In this document: one piece after another, positions 17,580 through 26,731 of the stretch
Position numbering within the stretch: position 1 is the first letter of the stretch
Layout: each line of letters opens with the position of its first letter
Position numbers and translations under genes: made by a program
From: Candidatus Poribacteria bacterium
GTDB lineage: Bacteria; Poribacteria; WGA-4E; WGA-3G
Assembly: GCA_022826805.1 (NCBI GenBank)
Contig: JAJDUH010000051.1
Location: forward strand, 1-37,687
Length of the DNA: 37,687 bases
Direction of reading: 5' to 3'
Notes under the pieces: generated by a model
Databases searched by the model: none
What the model was told of the DNA's origin: nothing
What the model saw: the letters and a program-made list of their open reading frames with translations, nothing else

Positions 17580-17719
17580 TTGTCGGTTGTCGGTGCGTTC
17601 CGCTGCGCTCCACTTTCGGTTGTCGGCCACGCGCCGATAGGGAAACATTCAACGATAAACCCCTTGACCTATAACTGACAACTGAAAGCCTGTGTAGCAG
17701 GCGCACCAATAACCAAAAA
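17580..17719. repeat. Fold-back repeat upstream of nadB (MITE-like)
   Basis: TTGTCGGTTGTCGGTGCG (17580-17597) is matched in inverted orientation by CGCACCAATAACCAAAAA (17702-17719), 14 of 18 positions. The interior holds more TTCGGTTGTCGG copies, a TGACAACTG inverted copy and a 5-bp hairpin GCCTG-TGTAG-CAGGC (17688-17702). No protein is encoded. The element ends nine bases before the nadB start. Confidence 0.5.
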
Positions 17720-17727
17720 CCAACATA

Positions 17728-19446
17728 ATGGAAAATCCAACATCTCTGATGAATCCGAAGAGGCGTTCAAGTTGGGACACCGATGTTCTTATCATTGGTA
17801 GTGGTGCTGCGGGATTGCGCGCTGCCCTTGCTGCAAGTGAACACGCCGATGTAACATTAATCACCAAAACTACACTCACAGAGAGCAATACGCACTATGC
17901 CCAAGGTGGTATAGCTGTTGCTATGAACCTTGATGACACGATTGCCTTGCACATAAAGGATACTTGCGATGCAGGTGCTGGTTTGTGTGATACCCAAGCC
18001 GTTGAGATGATGGTATCTGAAGGCATTCCAAGGGTCGCTGAGCTGCTGGATTGGGGTGCAAACTTTGATTGGGAGGGGACACTACCTCGCTTTACACAAG
18101 AAGCAGCGCACAGCCGACGCCGAATTGTCCATAAAGGTGATGCAACCGGACGTGAAACAACCGATGTCCTCATTCAACGTGTACTAAACACTGAACGTAT
18201 CCATGTTCTACAAAGTGCGTTTGCTATTGATCTACTAACGGATGCAAATGTGGTGAAGGGAACCTCGGAAACCGTCACATGTTCCGGGGCTACCGCTGTT
18301 GTGGATGGAGAGTTGGTCTGCATCCGAGCGAAAGCCACGATTCTTGCCACAGGTGGGCTAGGACGCGTCTATCCCTGTACCTCTAATCCGAAGGTAGCAA
18401 CCGGCGACGGTTTCGCAGCAGCTTGGCGTGCTGGATGTGAAATGGTCGATATGGAATTCGTTCAGTTCCATCCAACGACACTCTACTTAAACGGTGCGCC
18501 CAACTTTTTGATTTCTGAAGCCGTCCGCGGGGAAGGCGGCGAGCTTATAAATATACGTGGTGAGCGTTTTATGGGGAAATATCACGAGAAGGGCGAACTC
18601 GCACCACGCGATGTCGTCAGCCGTTCCATACAAATAGAGATGGAATTAACCGGATTCCCGTGTGTTTACCTTGATATTACCCATAAACCGGCTGAATTTA
18701 TTGTTGAACGATTTCCAACTATCTCTGATACAACAAAGCATTACGGTTTAGACATTAGCATTGACTTAATACCCGTCCGCCCTGGTGCTCATTTTATGAT
18801 GGGTGGTATTCGCACTAACACGGATACAGAAACTAACATTAAAGGGCTTTATGCGTGTGGAGAAGTGGCATGCACAGGTGTCCATGGCGCAAACCGCTTG
18901 GCGAGCAACTCCCTTTTGGAATGCCTCGTTTACGGTGCTCGTGCTGGAACAAACGCCGCAATATTCGCCACATCGCAGCCTCCCGACCACCCGCCTGATA
19001 TACCTATAATTGGTAATGCAGCAGCTTCTATTGAAATGGACTTGGACTTTATGGAAGCGGTAAAGGACGCTATTCGGGAAACGCTCTGGGAAAACGTGAG
19101 CATTGAAAGAAACGGCGAGGATTTAAAACAAACCCTCGCCGAATTGCAAGATATAATAATAAGTTTGGGAAACCTACAATCAGCACCAGAAGCAGCCGAG
19201 GAAACAGTTAACCCAACTGACGGAATTCATTCGGTTTCACCAGCGCTTCCTCAAACAACAGATGTAGAGATGATTGAAACAGTTAATATGCTCAATGTTG
19301 CCTTGATGATAACGCAATCCGCACTTGTTCGTACTGAAAGCCGCGGGGCACACTACCGCGCTGATTTTCCAGCGAAAAACGATACCGACTGGCATCGCCG
19401 CATTCTCCTCACACGGGACAAAGCACCAGAAATAACCGACCTATAA
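17728..19446 (+). CDS. nadB: L-aspartate oxidase
   Basis: A 572-residue flavoprotein that oxidises L-aspartate to iminoaspartate, the first step of de novo NAD synthesis. The FAD-binding motif is DVLIIGSGAAGLRAALAA, followed by the NadB-typical SNTHYAQGGIAVAM. Further hallmarks are FTQEAAHSRRRIVHKGDATGRE (cut in practice by one or two residues from consensus), EFVQFHPTTLY, ISEAVRGEGGEL, PGAHFMMGGI and HGANRLASNSLLECLVYG. Succinate dehydrogenase and fumarate reductase flavoproteins share the fold, but the Q-G-G-I-A and H-x-x-x-R-I-V-H patterns favour NadB. The partner nadA is not in the window. A linker of about 35 residues enriched in Pro/Glu/Thr interrupts the C-terminal helical domain near residue 490. 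No ribosome site is visible before the ATG. Confidence 0.93.
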   Translation: MENPTSLMNPKRRSSWDTDVLIIGSGAAGLRAALAASEHADVTLITKTTLTESNTHYAQGGIAVAMNLDDTIALHIKDTCDAGAGLCDTQAVEMMVSEGIPRVAELLDWGANFDWEGTLPRFTQEAAHSRRRIVHKGDATGRETTDVLIQRVLNTERIHVLQSAFAIDLLTDANVVKGTSETVTCSGATAVVDGELVCIRAKATILATGGLGRVYPCTSNPKVATGDGFAAAWRAGCEMVDMEFVQFHPTTLYLNGAPNFLISEAVRGEGGELINIRGERFMGKYHEKGELAPRDVVSRSIQIEMELTGFPCVYLDITHKPAEFIVERFPTISDTTKHYGLDISIDLIPVRPGAHFMMGGIRTNTDTETNIKGLYACGEVACTGVHGANRLASNSLLECLVYGARAGTNAAIFATSQPPDHPPDIPIIGNAAASIEMDLDFMEAVKDAIRETLWENVSIERNGEDLKQTLAELQDIIISLGNLQSAPEAAEETVNPTDGIHSVSPALPQTTDVEMIETVNMLNVALMITQSALVRTESRGAHYRADFPAKNDTDWHRRILLTRDKAPEITDL

Positions 19447-19509
19447 AGCTTGGATTTTGGAGAAGTTTTGACACAAAAGATCAAGATGGCTCGGCAATTG
19501 CTATTGGGG

Positions 19510-21789
19510 CTAAAAACCTTGTAGTCGCTTTTCCGATACATCCATTGTTGAATTTACAGCAGGCGGTTCATCGGTTTTCCGATAAATGCCAACGTAGTGA
19601 TCGTAGCTATCAATAACCTTCTTAATATGCAGCCGGGTCTCTCGGATAGTGATTTTCTCTACGAATTCGTCAATATCCTTTATATTTTTTGATGCCACCC
19701 ATCGCTTCATCCGCCCTGGACCGCCATTGTACGCACCAATTACCAGCATTGGGTTACCATCAAATAACGAATTGAGATAACCGATATACTTTGTGCCCAT
19801 CCGAATGTTCACGTCAGGTTGTTTAAGCATTGAAGTTCGGAAGCGGCGAATTTTGAGCTGCTGAGCGAGTTCTTTCCCAGTGGCGGGCATAATTTGCATC
19901 AGCCCGATCGCACCTGCCCAACTGACTGCTTGTGCATTGTACCGGCTCTCTTCTAAGATCATTGAAGCAATTAAAAAGGTATCTACGTTATACAGTTTGG
20001 CGTATTTCTCGACTGTGTCGGCATAATAGCGCGGATAGAGTTTCCGTTGGAGTTTCTCTACGTCCGCCCGCGTCGCATTTGAAAAAGTTGGACTGTCAAG
20101 CGACTGTTCAGTTAACTTCCGAGCTTTATCGTACATTGCGAGCCGTTCATAGCAGGTAATCAAATCATAATAGCATTGGTGCTCAGAGAGTGAGGCAGTG
20201 TTAATGTGATGGTTCAAATGTGCAATTGCATCTTCATAAAGCCTGAGTTTCATCAACAGTGGAATTTGATGTGGACACGCCTCACGCGCGGGTAATTCGT
20301 CATCCCGAATGGCTCTCGGTTCCAATTCAGATGCAGCGATACCCAGAATTGCTTTTGCCCTGGCAGTATAGTACCAGTACCCGGACTCGGCGACTTCCTT
20401 GTATAGTTTCCGCGCAAGGTCTGGCTGGTTTTGACGTTCTCGGATCTTTGCCATCCAGAAGTGTGCACCCATCGCGTATCGGTTTCCAGGAAAGTTTTCC
20501 TTTAATCCTTTGAAAGCGTTGTAACTTTCTTCATAGCGACCTTGGTCAAAGCGGTGCCAACCTGTTCGCCACGCTGCCACGTCGGCGTATGGACTTTTGG
20601 GTGCCGCCTTGATTAAACGGGCGTATGCGTTGAGTGCTGATTCTGACTTGCCGCGCTTTTCATAAATTTGGGCAATATCGTACAACGCATTATCCACCAA
20701 CTCGCTCCATGCATAGTCTTTCACGAACTTCTCAAGTCGGCTGGTTGCGGTTTTCAGATGCCCTTTTCGACGGTAACATTGCGCTATTTGATAGGTAGCG
20801 CGCGTTAAATATTCATGTTTATCTCCGAGCGCAATCACAGCATTGAACTTTTTAATCGCAGTATTATACCACCGGCGCCCTTGATAACTTCGCCCAATAA
20901 GATAAAGCGCATGCGCACGCATATTCAAGTCTTCCGTATTGGGAATACGTTCCAATTCCGCTACAGCTGCCTTCCATTGCTTGTGGAAGTAATAGACTGA
21001 GCCGGTATTAATCCGATCCTTAGAAGTCAGTGCTAAAGACTTATTTTTTCGCATAAGTTGTTTGAGTCGATCAAGCGCATCTTTGGCAATGTTATCTGAT
21101 TGCTTTTTTGTAATGAGTTCGCGATACATATTGAACGCAGCGGCAATTTCACCGAATTCTTCATCACAACGTGCCAGTCCAAAGACTGCCCCTCTGGTGT
21201 ATTTTGGGTGCTTAACCAGTTCAACTAACTGCGGTTTTGCTGCTTTGTATTGTTTCTGATCAAGATATAGCTCTGCTAAAGCCCATTTTGCTTCCAAAAT
21301 ATAGAGACTGGTCGGATAATCTGTGACGAGTTTTGCGTGCCACTTTACCGCCTTGGTCTTGTTGTTCATGCCTTCATACAGTCGCGCAAGACGATAAATG
21401 GCATAGTCTGCTAATGGATAGTTAAGCGAAGCGACTCGCGCGTAGTGATGGACTGCTTTCGGACGGTTCCGAAGTTTCTCGTAGTTGTAACCGAGGGCAT
21501 GATGAATCTCAAACTTCTCTGACTCGGACAGATCGGTTCGCAATAAAGCCTCCAGTTTCAAAACTGCACTTTTACGGTGCCCTTTGTCAACCAGAGTAAA
21601 GGCTTCTTGCCATGCAGGACTGCGTTCTGCATCAGCGAAAACCGATGTATCCGTTACAAAGCAGCTGCAAATCAGGACCAACAAACCCCAAAAGAACTTC
21701 TGGATTATAATGGAATCTAATACTGTGTGCGGGTTCGCTTTTTTGTCGGAATGTGTCAGGTTTCTGCTAAAAACTTTCATATATTTCAT
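19510..21789 (-). CDS. Soluble lytic transglycosylase with TPR solenoid
   Basis: A 759-residue exported peptidoglycan-cleaving enzyme of the Slt70 type. A signal anchor (FFWGLLVLICSCFVTDTSVFA) is followed by a long TPR-like helical solenoid (about 55-580), then an SLT domain at the C terminus (about 605-740). The catalytic Glu lies in SMILEESRYN, followed by AVSWAGAIGLMQIMPATG and the AYNGGPGRMKRW motif of family 1 transglycosylases. It cuts the MurNAc-GlcNAc bond with formation of 1,6-anhydro-muropeptides. The signal peptide has an extended positively charged N region of about 28 residues; ATG 21789 has AAGGA five bases upstream, so I kept it. The gene converges on nadB with 63 bases between. 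Confidence 0.92.
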   Translation of the reverse strand: MKYMKVFSRNLTHSDKKANPHTVLDSIIIQKFFWGLLVLICSCFVTDTSVFADAERSPAWQEAFTLVDKGHRKSAVLKLEALLRTDLSESEKFEIHHALGYNYEKLRNRPKAVHHYARVASLNYPLADYAIYRLARLYEGMNNKTKAVKWHAKLVTDYPTSLYILEAKWALAELYLDQKQYKAAKPQLVELVKHPKYTRGAVFGLARCDEEFGEIAAAFNMYRELITKKQSDNIAKDALDRLKQLMRKNKSLALTSKDRINTGSVYYFHKQWKAAVAELERIPNTEDLNMRAHALYLIGRSYQGRRWYNTAIKKFNAVIALGDKHEYLTRATYQIAQCYRRKGHLKTATSRLEKFVKDYAWSELVDNALYDIAQIYEKRGKSESALNAYARLIKAAPKSPYADVAAWRTGWHRFDQGRYEESYNAFKGLKENFPGNRYAMGAHFWMAKIRERQNQPDLARKLYKEVAESGYWYYTARAKAILGIAASELEPRAIRDDELPAREACPHQIPLLMKLRLYEDAIAHLNHHINTASLSEHQCYYDLITCYERLAMYDKARKLTEQSLDSPTFSNATRADVEKLQRKLYPRYYADTVEKYAKLYNVDTFLIASMILEESRYNAQAVSWAGAIGLMQIMPATGKELAQQLKIRRFRTSMLKQPDVNIRMGTKYIGYLNSLFDGNPMLVIGAYNGGPGRMKRWVASKNIKDIDEFVEKITIRETRLHIKKVIDSYDHYVGIYRKTDEPPAVNSTMDVSEKRLQGF

Positions 21790-22040
21790 TTCAATCCTTA
21801 CTTTAGGTCCTCCTGCAGTAAGTTAGTGTGAATTCAATTGCGGCGGAGATGAATTGTCCGGATATGATCTTAAATACCTTGTCTCATATTGTAACGTTCT
21901 TTTCAAACAAAAGGCAACAAAAAAGTAAACTTTGGAGAAATCATTTGCCAAATTTTAGGGCGTTGTGTTACACTTAATTTAGACTTAACTGACTGCAGGG
22001 TTTGGATGCATTGTATGTCAAGACTGAAGGAAGGTATCTG

Positions 22041-22811
22041 ATGGAAATTGTTGCACTTGGAAAAACAGGTTTAAATGTTTCGAGACTTTCGATTGGCACT
22101 GGATCAAATGGCTGGAATGGTCGCTCAAATCAGACGGATTTGGGATTTGAAGCGTTACGCGATCTACTGCTGTTTGCGTATGAAAAAGGTGTGACATTTT
22201 GGGATTCTGCCGATCAATACGGGAGTCACCCACACGTCAAAGCAGCGCTTAACGAACTACCACGGGAAAGCGTCACTATCACCACAAAAACAGTATCCCG
22301 CACACGAGAAACGGTAGAAGCGGATGTAAAGCGATTTCTTAAAGAGATCGGATCTGATTATGTTGACATTGTGCTTCTCCACTGTCTCACACAGGTGGAT
22401 TGGCCACAACGTTATCCGGATGCAATGGAAGCACTCGTCCGTTGTAAGGAGCAGGGATTGATTCGCGCACACGGTGTATCCTGTCACGATTATGGTGCCT
22501 TCCAGACCTCCGCGATGACAGAATGGGTTGATGTCGTCTTGGCTCGCATTAATCACGCCGGTGTTCACATGGACGCATCTCCTGCCGATGTTATCCGCGC
22601 AATGGAACAGATGGCGTTTGCTGGAAAAGGTGTCTATGGCATGAAAGTGCTGGGGCAGGGAAAGTTAGCAGAAGACGCGACCGGCCAACGCGATGCAATT
22701 GAATTTGTGATAAATTTACCCTGTGTACATGCCATGACGATTGGCATGACTTCAGAGAGCGAAGTAGAAACGAATGTTGCCGTTGTCAACGAATTATCTT
22801 CAAAACGTTAG
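22041..22811 (+). CDS. Aldo/keto reductase family protein
   Basis: A 256-residue protein starting MEIVALGKTGLNVSRLSIGT, the usual opening of aldo/keto reductases. The tetrad is visible: Asp and Tyr in FWDSADQYGSH, Lys in ITTKTVS, and His in IVLLHCLTQ. It is shorter than the usual 300-330 residues; the C-terminal substrate loop and part of the NADPH-binding end are compact but VHAMTIGMTSESEVETNV resembles the cofactor-binding end. The start at 22041 is set by AAGGAAGG six bases before the ATG; the longer reading from 22002 lacks a site. Substrate unknown. A 172-base gap with a perfect hairpin separates it from gatB. Confidence 0.88.
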   Translation: MEIVALGKTGLNVSRLSIGTGSNGWNGRSNQTDLGFEALRDLLLFAYEKGVTFWDSADQYGSHPHVKAALNELPRESVTITTKTVSRTRETVEADVKRFLKEIGSDYVDIVLLHCLTQVDWPQRYPDAMEALVRCKEQGLIRAHGVSCHDYGAFQTSAMTEWVDVVLARINHAGVHMDASPADVIRAMEQMAFAGKGVYGMKVLGQGKLAEDATGQRDAIEFVINLPCVHAMTIGMTSESEVETNVAVVNELSSKR

Positions 22812-22897
22812 TCAATTGGATATATGGAGACTTATGTTCATGCCCAATGCCTCAACGGACGCCTTGCGGGTTGTTAAAAAATCAGCTAAAGCGTTTA

Positions 22898-22918
22898 GCA
22901 ATGAACAACGTTCATTGC
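22898..22918. repeat. Perfect 9-bp hairpin upstream of gatB
   Basis: GCAATGAAC (22898-22906) and GTTCATTGC (22910-22918) with an AAC loop. No T tract follows, so it is not a standard terminator. It sits 66 bases before the gatB start in a gap that codes for nothing convincing, and may be a leader structure or a dispersed palindromic repeat. Confidence 0.55.
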
Positions 22919-22983
22919 GGGTCTACGGCGTTGGCATTCATGCTAAATTTACTTTATCGAACACTTGGTGAATTGTTAAAAAA

Positions 22984-24429
22984 ATGGAAAAATATGAGAT
23001 AGTTATCGGATTGGAAATCCACGCCGAATTATGCACAGAAAGTAAACTCTTCTGCCATTGCGCTTACACCTTCGGTGCTTCGGCAAACGACTGTACCTGT
23101 CCAATCTGCTTAGGGATGCCCGGAACATTGCCCGTTGTCAATAGACGCGCTTTGGCGTTTGCGATTCGCGCTGGCTTGGCGATGGAATGTAAAATCACAA
23201 CTTCCAGTAAATTCGACCGTAAAAACTATTTCTATCCAGATCTACCCAAGAACTACCAGATTTCGCAGTATGATATCCCATTGTGTCAAAACGGGCACGT
23301 AACCTTTGAATTTGAAGGTGCACCTCGGACTGTTGCCCTCCGCAGAATTCATCTCGAAGAGGATGCAGGAAAGTCCATTCACGCTGAAGTCACAGGCGAT
23401 CCGACCCGTAGTTTTATGGATTTCAATCGCGCCGGTGTGCCTTTGTTGGAGATTGTAAGCGAACCCGAACTACACTCTCCTGAGGAAGCTATTGTCTATT
23501 GCCGTGCTGTTAAAGAAATTTTAGAGTATATCGGGGTTAGTGATTGCAATATGGAAGAGGGGAGCCTGCGATGCGAACCGAACCTTTCTCTACGACCCAA
23601 GGGTAGTAAAAAGTTAGGTACACGCACAGAAATCAAAAACAAAAATTCGTTCCAAGAGTTGATTGAGGCAATGGAATACGAGGTGAAACGGCAGGCACGG
23701 ATCTTAGATGCGGGTGAAGAGGTCGTGCAAGAGACGCTCTTGTTCGATGCCAACACTGGCAAGACCGTGGCGATGCGCGGCAAGGAAGAGGCAGACGACT
23801 ATCGCTACTTTCCTGAACCAGATCTCGTTCACGTCCAGATAAGTGATGAGTGGATTACCGAAGTTCAATCGACGCTCCCTGAACTACCCGCTGCCCGTCG
23901 CAAACGCTTTATTGCAGATTACGGTATTTCTCCTGAAAACACTGAATTTCTGACCAGCACCCGCCAAATCGCTGAATTCTTCGATGAAGCCGCACAACTC
24001 AGTGGTGAGCCTACGACCTGTGCAAACTGGATTATGGGTGACCTGACTCGGCTGCTTAACACAGCAGAAATTGAAATTCAAAACTCGAAAGTCACACCCG
24101 CACATCTCAGTGAACTCATCCAGTTGATTGACAACGCAACCATCAGCGGTAAAATCGCCAAATCTGTACTTGACGACGCTTTTGCGTCGGGCAAGATGCC
24201 GAAGGAGATTGTCGCTGAAAAGGGATTGGCACAGATTACGGATACCTCAGAGATAGAAGCCATCGTCTTACAGGTTGTGGAGGAAAACCCCGGTCCCGCC
24301 CAAGATTATCGTGACGGCACAAAGAAAGCGATCGGATTTCTCGTAGGACAGGTAATGCGTGCTACGCGCGGAAAAGCAAATCCACAACTGGTAAATCAAA
24401 TCTTGACGCGGGTGCTTTCTACTGAGTAG
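22984..24429 (+). CDS. gatB: Asp/Glu-tRNA amidotransferase subunit B
   Basis: A 481-residue GatB. It opens MEKYEIVIGLEIHAELCTES and has CTCPICLGMPGTLPVVN, RKNYFYPDLPKNYQISQYD, and EEDAGKSIH, all family hallmarks, with metal-site Cys residues in HCAYTFG and NDCTCPIC. The C-terminal helical GatB/YqeY tail (about 335-481) that contacts tRNA is complete. With GatA and GatC it converts misacylated Glu-tRNA-Gln or Asp-tRNA-Asn to the correct amide form, so this organism probably lacks a direct GlnRS or AsnRS route. GatA and GatC are not in the window, so the subunits are scattered. No ribosome site is evident before the ATG at 22984 (AATTGTTAAAAA). Confidence 0.96.
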   Translation: MEKYEIVIGLEIHAELCTESKLFCHCAYTFGASANDCTCPICLGMPGTLPVVNRRALAFAIRAGLAMECKITTSSKFDRKNYFYPDLPKNYQISQYDIPLCQNGHVTFEFEGAPRTVALRRIHLEEDAGKSIHAEVTGDPTRSFMDFNRAGVPLLEIVSEPELHSPEEAIVYCRAVKEILEYIGVSDCNMEEGSLRCEPNLSLRPKGSKKLGTRTEIKNKNSFQELIEAMEYEVKRQARILDAGEEVVQETLLFDANTGKTVAMRGKEEADDYRYFPEPDLVHVQISDEWITEVQSTLPELPAARRKRFIADYGISPENTEFLTSTRQIAEFFDEAAQLSGEPTTCANWIMGDLTRLLNTAEIEIQNSKVTPAHLSELIQLIDNATISGKIAKSVLDDAFASGKMPKEIVAEKGLAQITDTSEIEAIVLQVVEENPGPAQDYRDGTKKAIGFLVGQVMRATRGKANPQLVNQILTRVLSTE

Positions 24430-24465
24430 GCGTGCCTATTCTGGTATCCGTAAGAGAGACTTTAT

Positions 24466-25551
24466 ATGTCTGTAGGACAGATCACTCTTACATCCGTAAC
24501 AAAGCAGTTCGGTGATACGGTTGCAGTTGACGATGTATCGCTGCAAATAGAGGGTGGAGAATTCTTTTCTCTGCTCGGACCGAGCGGGTGCGGAAAAACG
24601 ACAACGCTGCGTGTTATAGGTGGATTCGTATATCCTACCACCGGGGAGGTCAGCATCAACGGTGAAATAATGGCAGAAATGCCACCCTATCGCCGTCCCG
24701 TTAACACCGTCTTTCAGAATTACGCCTTATTCCCGCATAAAACCGTCGCGCAAAATATCGCATTCGGGCTGCAGATGAAAAAGATTGCTAAATCGGAAAT
24801 CTTAGATGCGGTTGAGCGTTCGTTGGATTTAATTCAGTTACCCGGATACGGTGACCGCAAACCGAGCGAACTCTCTGGGGGCGAGAGGCAACGCGTAGCA
24901 CTCGCACGTGCCTTAATTAACGAACCCACCATTCTGTTATTAGATGAACCGCTCTCAGCACTTGATTTGAAACTCCGAAAGCAGATGCAGTTGGAACTAA
25001 AGGCGTTACAACGTAAAGTCGGTATTACGTTTGTTTACGTTACCCACGACCAAGGGGAAGCGTTGGCGTTGTCCGATCGGCTTGCAGTGATGAACAATGG
25101 GAGAATACTACAGGTAGGAACGCCGTCTGAAATCTACGATTCGCCGCGGAACCGCTTCGTCGCTGACTTTATCGGTATCTCCAATTTCCTTGAAGGGATG
25201 CTTATCAGCGAGAGTGAGATCTTACTGACAACGGAGCCGCCGCTTAAAATTGCCACTGCCCCAAACAGCGCCGTGCCGCTAAACACACCTGTCACCGTCG
25301 CTATTCGTCCAGAGCGTTTTGACTTAAGGACAACACCACTCCCTGATATTCCCAATTTCTTGCCTGGCGTGATCCAAGACGAAAGTTACCTCGGTACAAC
25401 GCTGCAGTATACGGTGCAAACAGACTATCCAACGCCACTTATTGCCCACCAACAAAATACAGGCACGAAAGATACACATCGCTTCAAACGTGGCGACACG
25501 ATCTACCTGCAATGGACACCTGAGAATGCAATTGTTTTGAAAAACGACTGA
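24466..25551 (+). CDS. PotA-like ABC transporter ATPase with TOBE domain
   Basis: A 361-residue ATPase of the spermidine/putrescine-iron-Fbp import group. Walker A is GPSGCGKT (38-45), the Q-loop region FQNYALFPHKTVAQNIAFGL, the signature LSGGERQR, Walker B ILLLDEPLSALD, and the switch His in VYVTHDQGEALALSD. A TOBE domain occupies about 275-360 (VTVAIRPERFDL). The central PPYRRPVNTVFQNYALFPH stretch is typical of PotA. No permease or binding-protein gene is next to it. The gene begins 36 bases after gatB and ends two bases from the convergent oxidoreductase, so it is an orphan ATPase that probably serves a distant membrane partner. Confidence 0.9.
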   Translation: MSVGQITLTSVTKQFGDTVAVDDVSLQIEGGEFFSLLGPSGCGKTTTLRVIGGFVYPTTGEVSINGEIMAEMPPYRRPVNTVFQNYALFPHKTVAQNIAFGLQMKKIAKSEILDAVERSLDLIQLPGYGDRKPSELSGGERQRVALARALINEPTILLLDEPLSALDLKLRKQMQLELKALQRKVGITFVYVTHDQGEALALSDRLAVMNNGRILQVGTPSEIYDSPRNRFVADFIGISNFLEGMLISESEILLTTEPPLKIATAPNSAVPLNTPVTVAIRPERFDLRTTPLPDIPNFLPGVIQDESYLGTTLQYTVQTDYPTPLIAHQQNTGTKDTHRFKRGDTIYLQWTPENAIVLKND

Positions 25552-25553
25552 GG

Positions 25554-26552
25554 CTAACCACCAGACAGCGGCAGTTTGACTTTCCCATTATCCCGCTGCT
25601 GCGAAGTTAAGAAACCGATAATAATTTGGACAACCTTATAGCCTTCACTTCCAGGTGAGACAGGTTCCCCACCCTCTGTAATCAGACCTACCAACTCTCG
25701 TGGTCCAGCAGGGATACCGAAAATGTCCCAGGTCGGTGCCTCGATCGTCTCAACAACATCGTCTTGATGGAGTGTTGCCCCTCGGTCACTGATGAGAATA
25801 TAGCCGTTGGTGCCAACAATCTCCACGCGGAACCCGGAGAGGGTTGTCTTTGGACCGCCAGCGTAGTAGCCGCGCACACCGTTCGCAAAGTGAATATAGC
25901 CGTGTGCCGATGGTTCCGTCGCTGGTACGTGTCCTCCATCGCCTTTATACTCGTTATAGTCTTCGTAGCCATCTTCTAATTCGGCAGAAACCCACTCCGG
26001 TTCTGAATCGGCGAAATAGCAGATAGCATCGACGAGGTGGGTCCCATTGCGGAAAAGCATTGCGCGCCCACCGCTCAACGTCCCGATAACATACTGGACA
26101 TCCCCGATACGCCCGCCACCGACGATGACTTCTTTCGTATGCCGCCACAAGGGCTGCCATCGGCGAGTATGATCGATCGACAAGATAGTGCCATTTCGTT
26201 CCGTTGCCTCTATCATCCTGTCCGCATCTGCTATGCTCGTTGCCATCGGTTTTTCACAGAAGATGCCTTTCACACCAGCATTTGCAGCGTCAACGACCAG
26301 ATCGGCGTGCCGATGATCAGAAGTCGCCACCGTCACGATGTCTAAATTCTCGGCGGCAAGCATCTCTTGATGGTTAGTATACAGAGAAATATTGTCCCAG
26401 TTATCCTGATATTTTTCCTTGAAAGCATCCAATGTGCTCTGAACAAAATCGCAGCCAGCGGCTAATTCAACATTCGGCATATCCACTAAGCCTGATACAT
26501 GTGTCGTGCCGATTCCGCTACAACCAATAACGCCTACCCGTAATTTTGCCAT
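25554..26552 (-). CDS. Gfo/Idh/MocA family oxidoreductase
   Basis: A 332-residue NAD(P)-dependent enzyme. The Rossmann motif is RVGVIGCSGIGTTHVSG, followed by LDIVTVATSDHRHADLVVDA and the conserved FCEKPMA, whose Lys takes part in catalysis. The C-terminal alpha/beta domain has SIDHTRRWQPLW and an expected GTHLVDAICYF His. Family members oxidise or reduce sugars, inositols and related polyols; the substrate is unknown. The start is ATG 26550-26552 with GGAGG eight bases upstream; the GTG at 26567 lies in that site. It converges on the PotA-like gene with two bases between stops and diverges from the DUF433 gene. Poribacteria-like genomes carry many such paralogs. Confidence 0.92.
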   Translation of the reverse strand: MAKLRVGVIGCSGIGTTHVSGLVDMPNVELAAGCDFVQSTLDAFKEKYQDNWDNISLYTNHQEMLAAENLDIVTVATSDHRHADLVVDAANAGVKGIFCEKPMATSIADADRMIEATERNGTILSIDHTRRWQPLWRHTKEVIVGGGRIGDVQYVIGTLSGGRAMLFRNGTHLVDAICYFADSEPEWVSAELEDGYEDYNEYKGDGGHVPATEPSAHGYIHFANGVRGYYAGGPKTTLSGFRVEIVGTNGYILISDRGATLHQDDVVETIEAPTWDIFGIPAGPRELVGLITEGGEPVSPGSEGYKVVQIIIGFLTSQQRDNGKVKLPLSGG

Positions 26553-26655
26553 TTTTATATCCTCCACTATTCCTTACCTCAAGTTCCTATTTCACCATGG
26601 CAAAGATTATATGCTGCATCGGATTAAAAGTCAATTTCTTTTCGTTTGTTTTGGC

Positions 26656-26711
26656 TTGCAAGCTGCGCCGAAAATTTGGTAAACTATGTAGGTGAAAATT
26701 AACAAATTTTC
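26656..26711 (+). promoter_or_regulatory. Promoter and operator of the DUF433-DUF5615 pair
   Basis: A possible promoter: TTGCAA (26656-26661), 18-base spacer, TAAACT (26680-26685). A perfect 10-bp palindrome GCTTGCAAGC (26654-26663) covers the -35 box. An inverted repeat, GAAAATT (26694-26700) and AATTTTC (26705-26711), lies at the predicted start of transcription. Such sites fit antitoxin autoregulation, which is usual for this class. Confidence 0.45.
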
Positions 26712-26731
26712 GATAGAGAGGTAAAAAAATT

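Noticed and set aside
22774..22971. A 65-codon frame between the aldo/keto reductase and gatB
   Set aside because: Overlaps the reductase end, has no ribosome site and contains a perfect hairpin instead.
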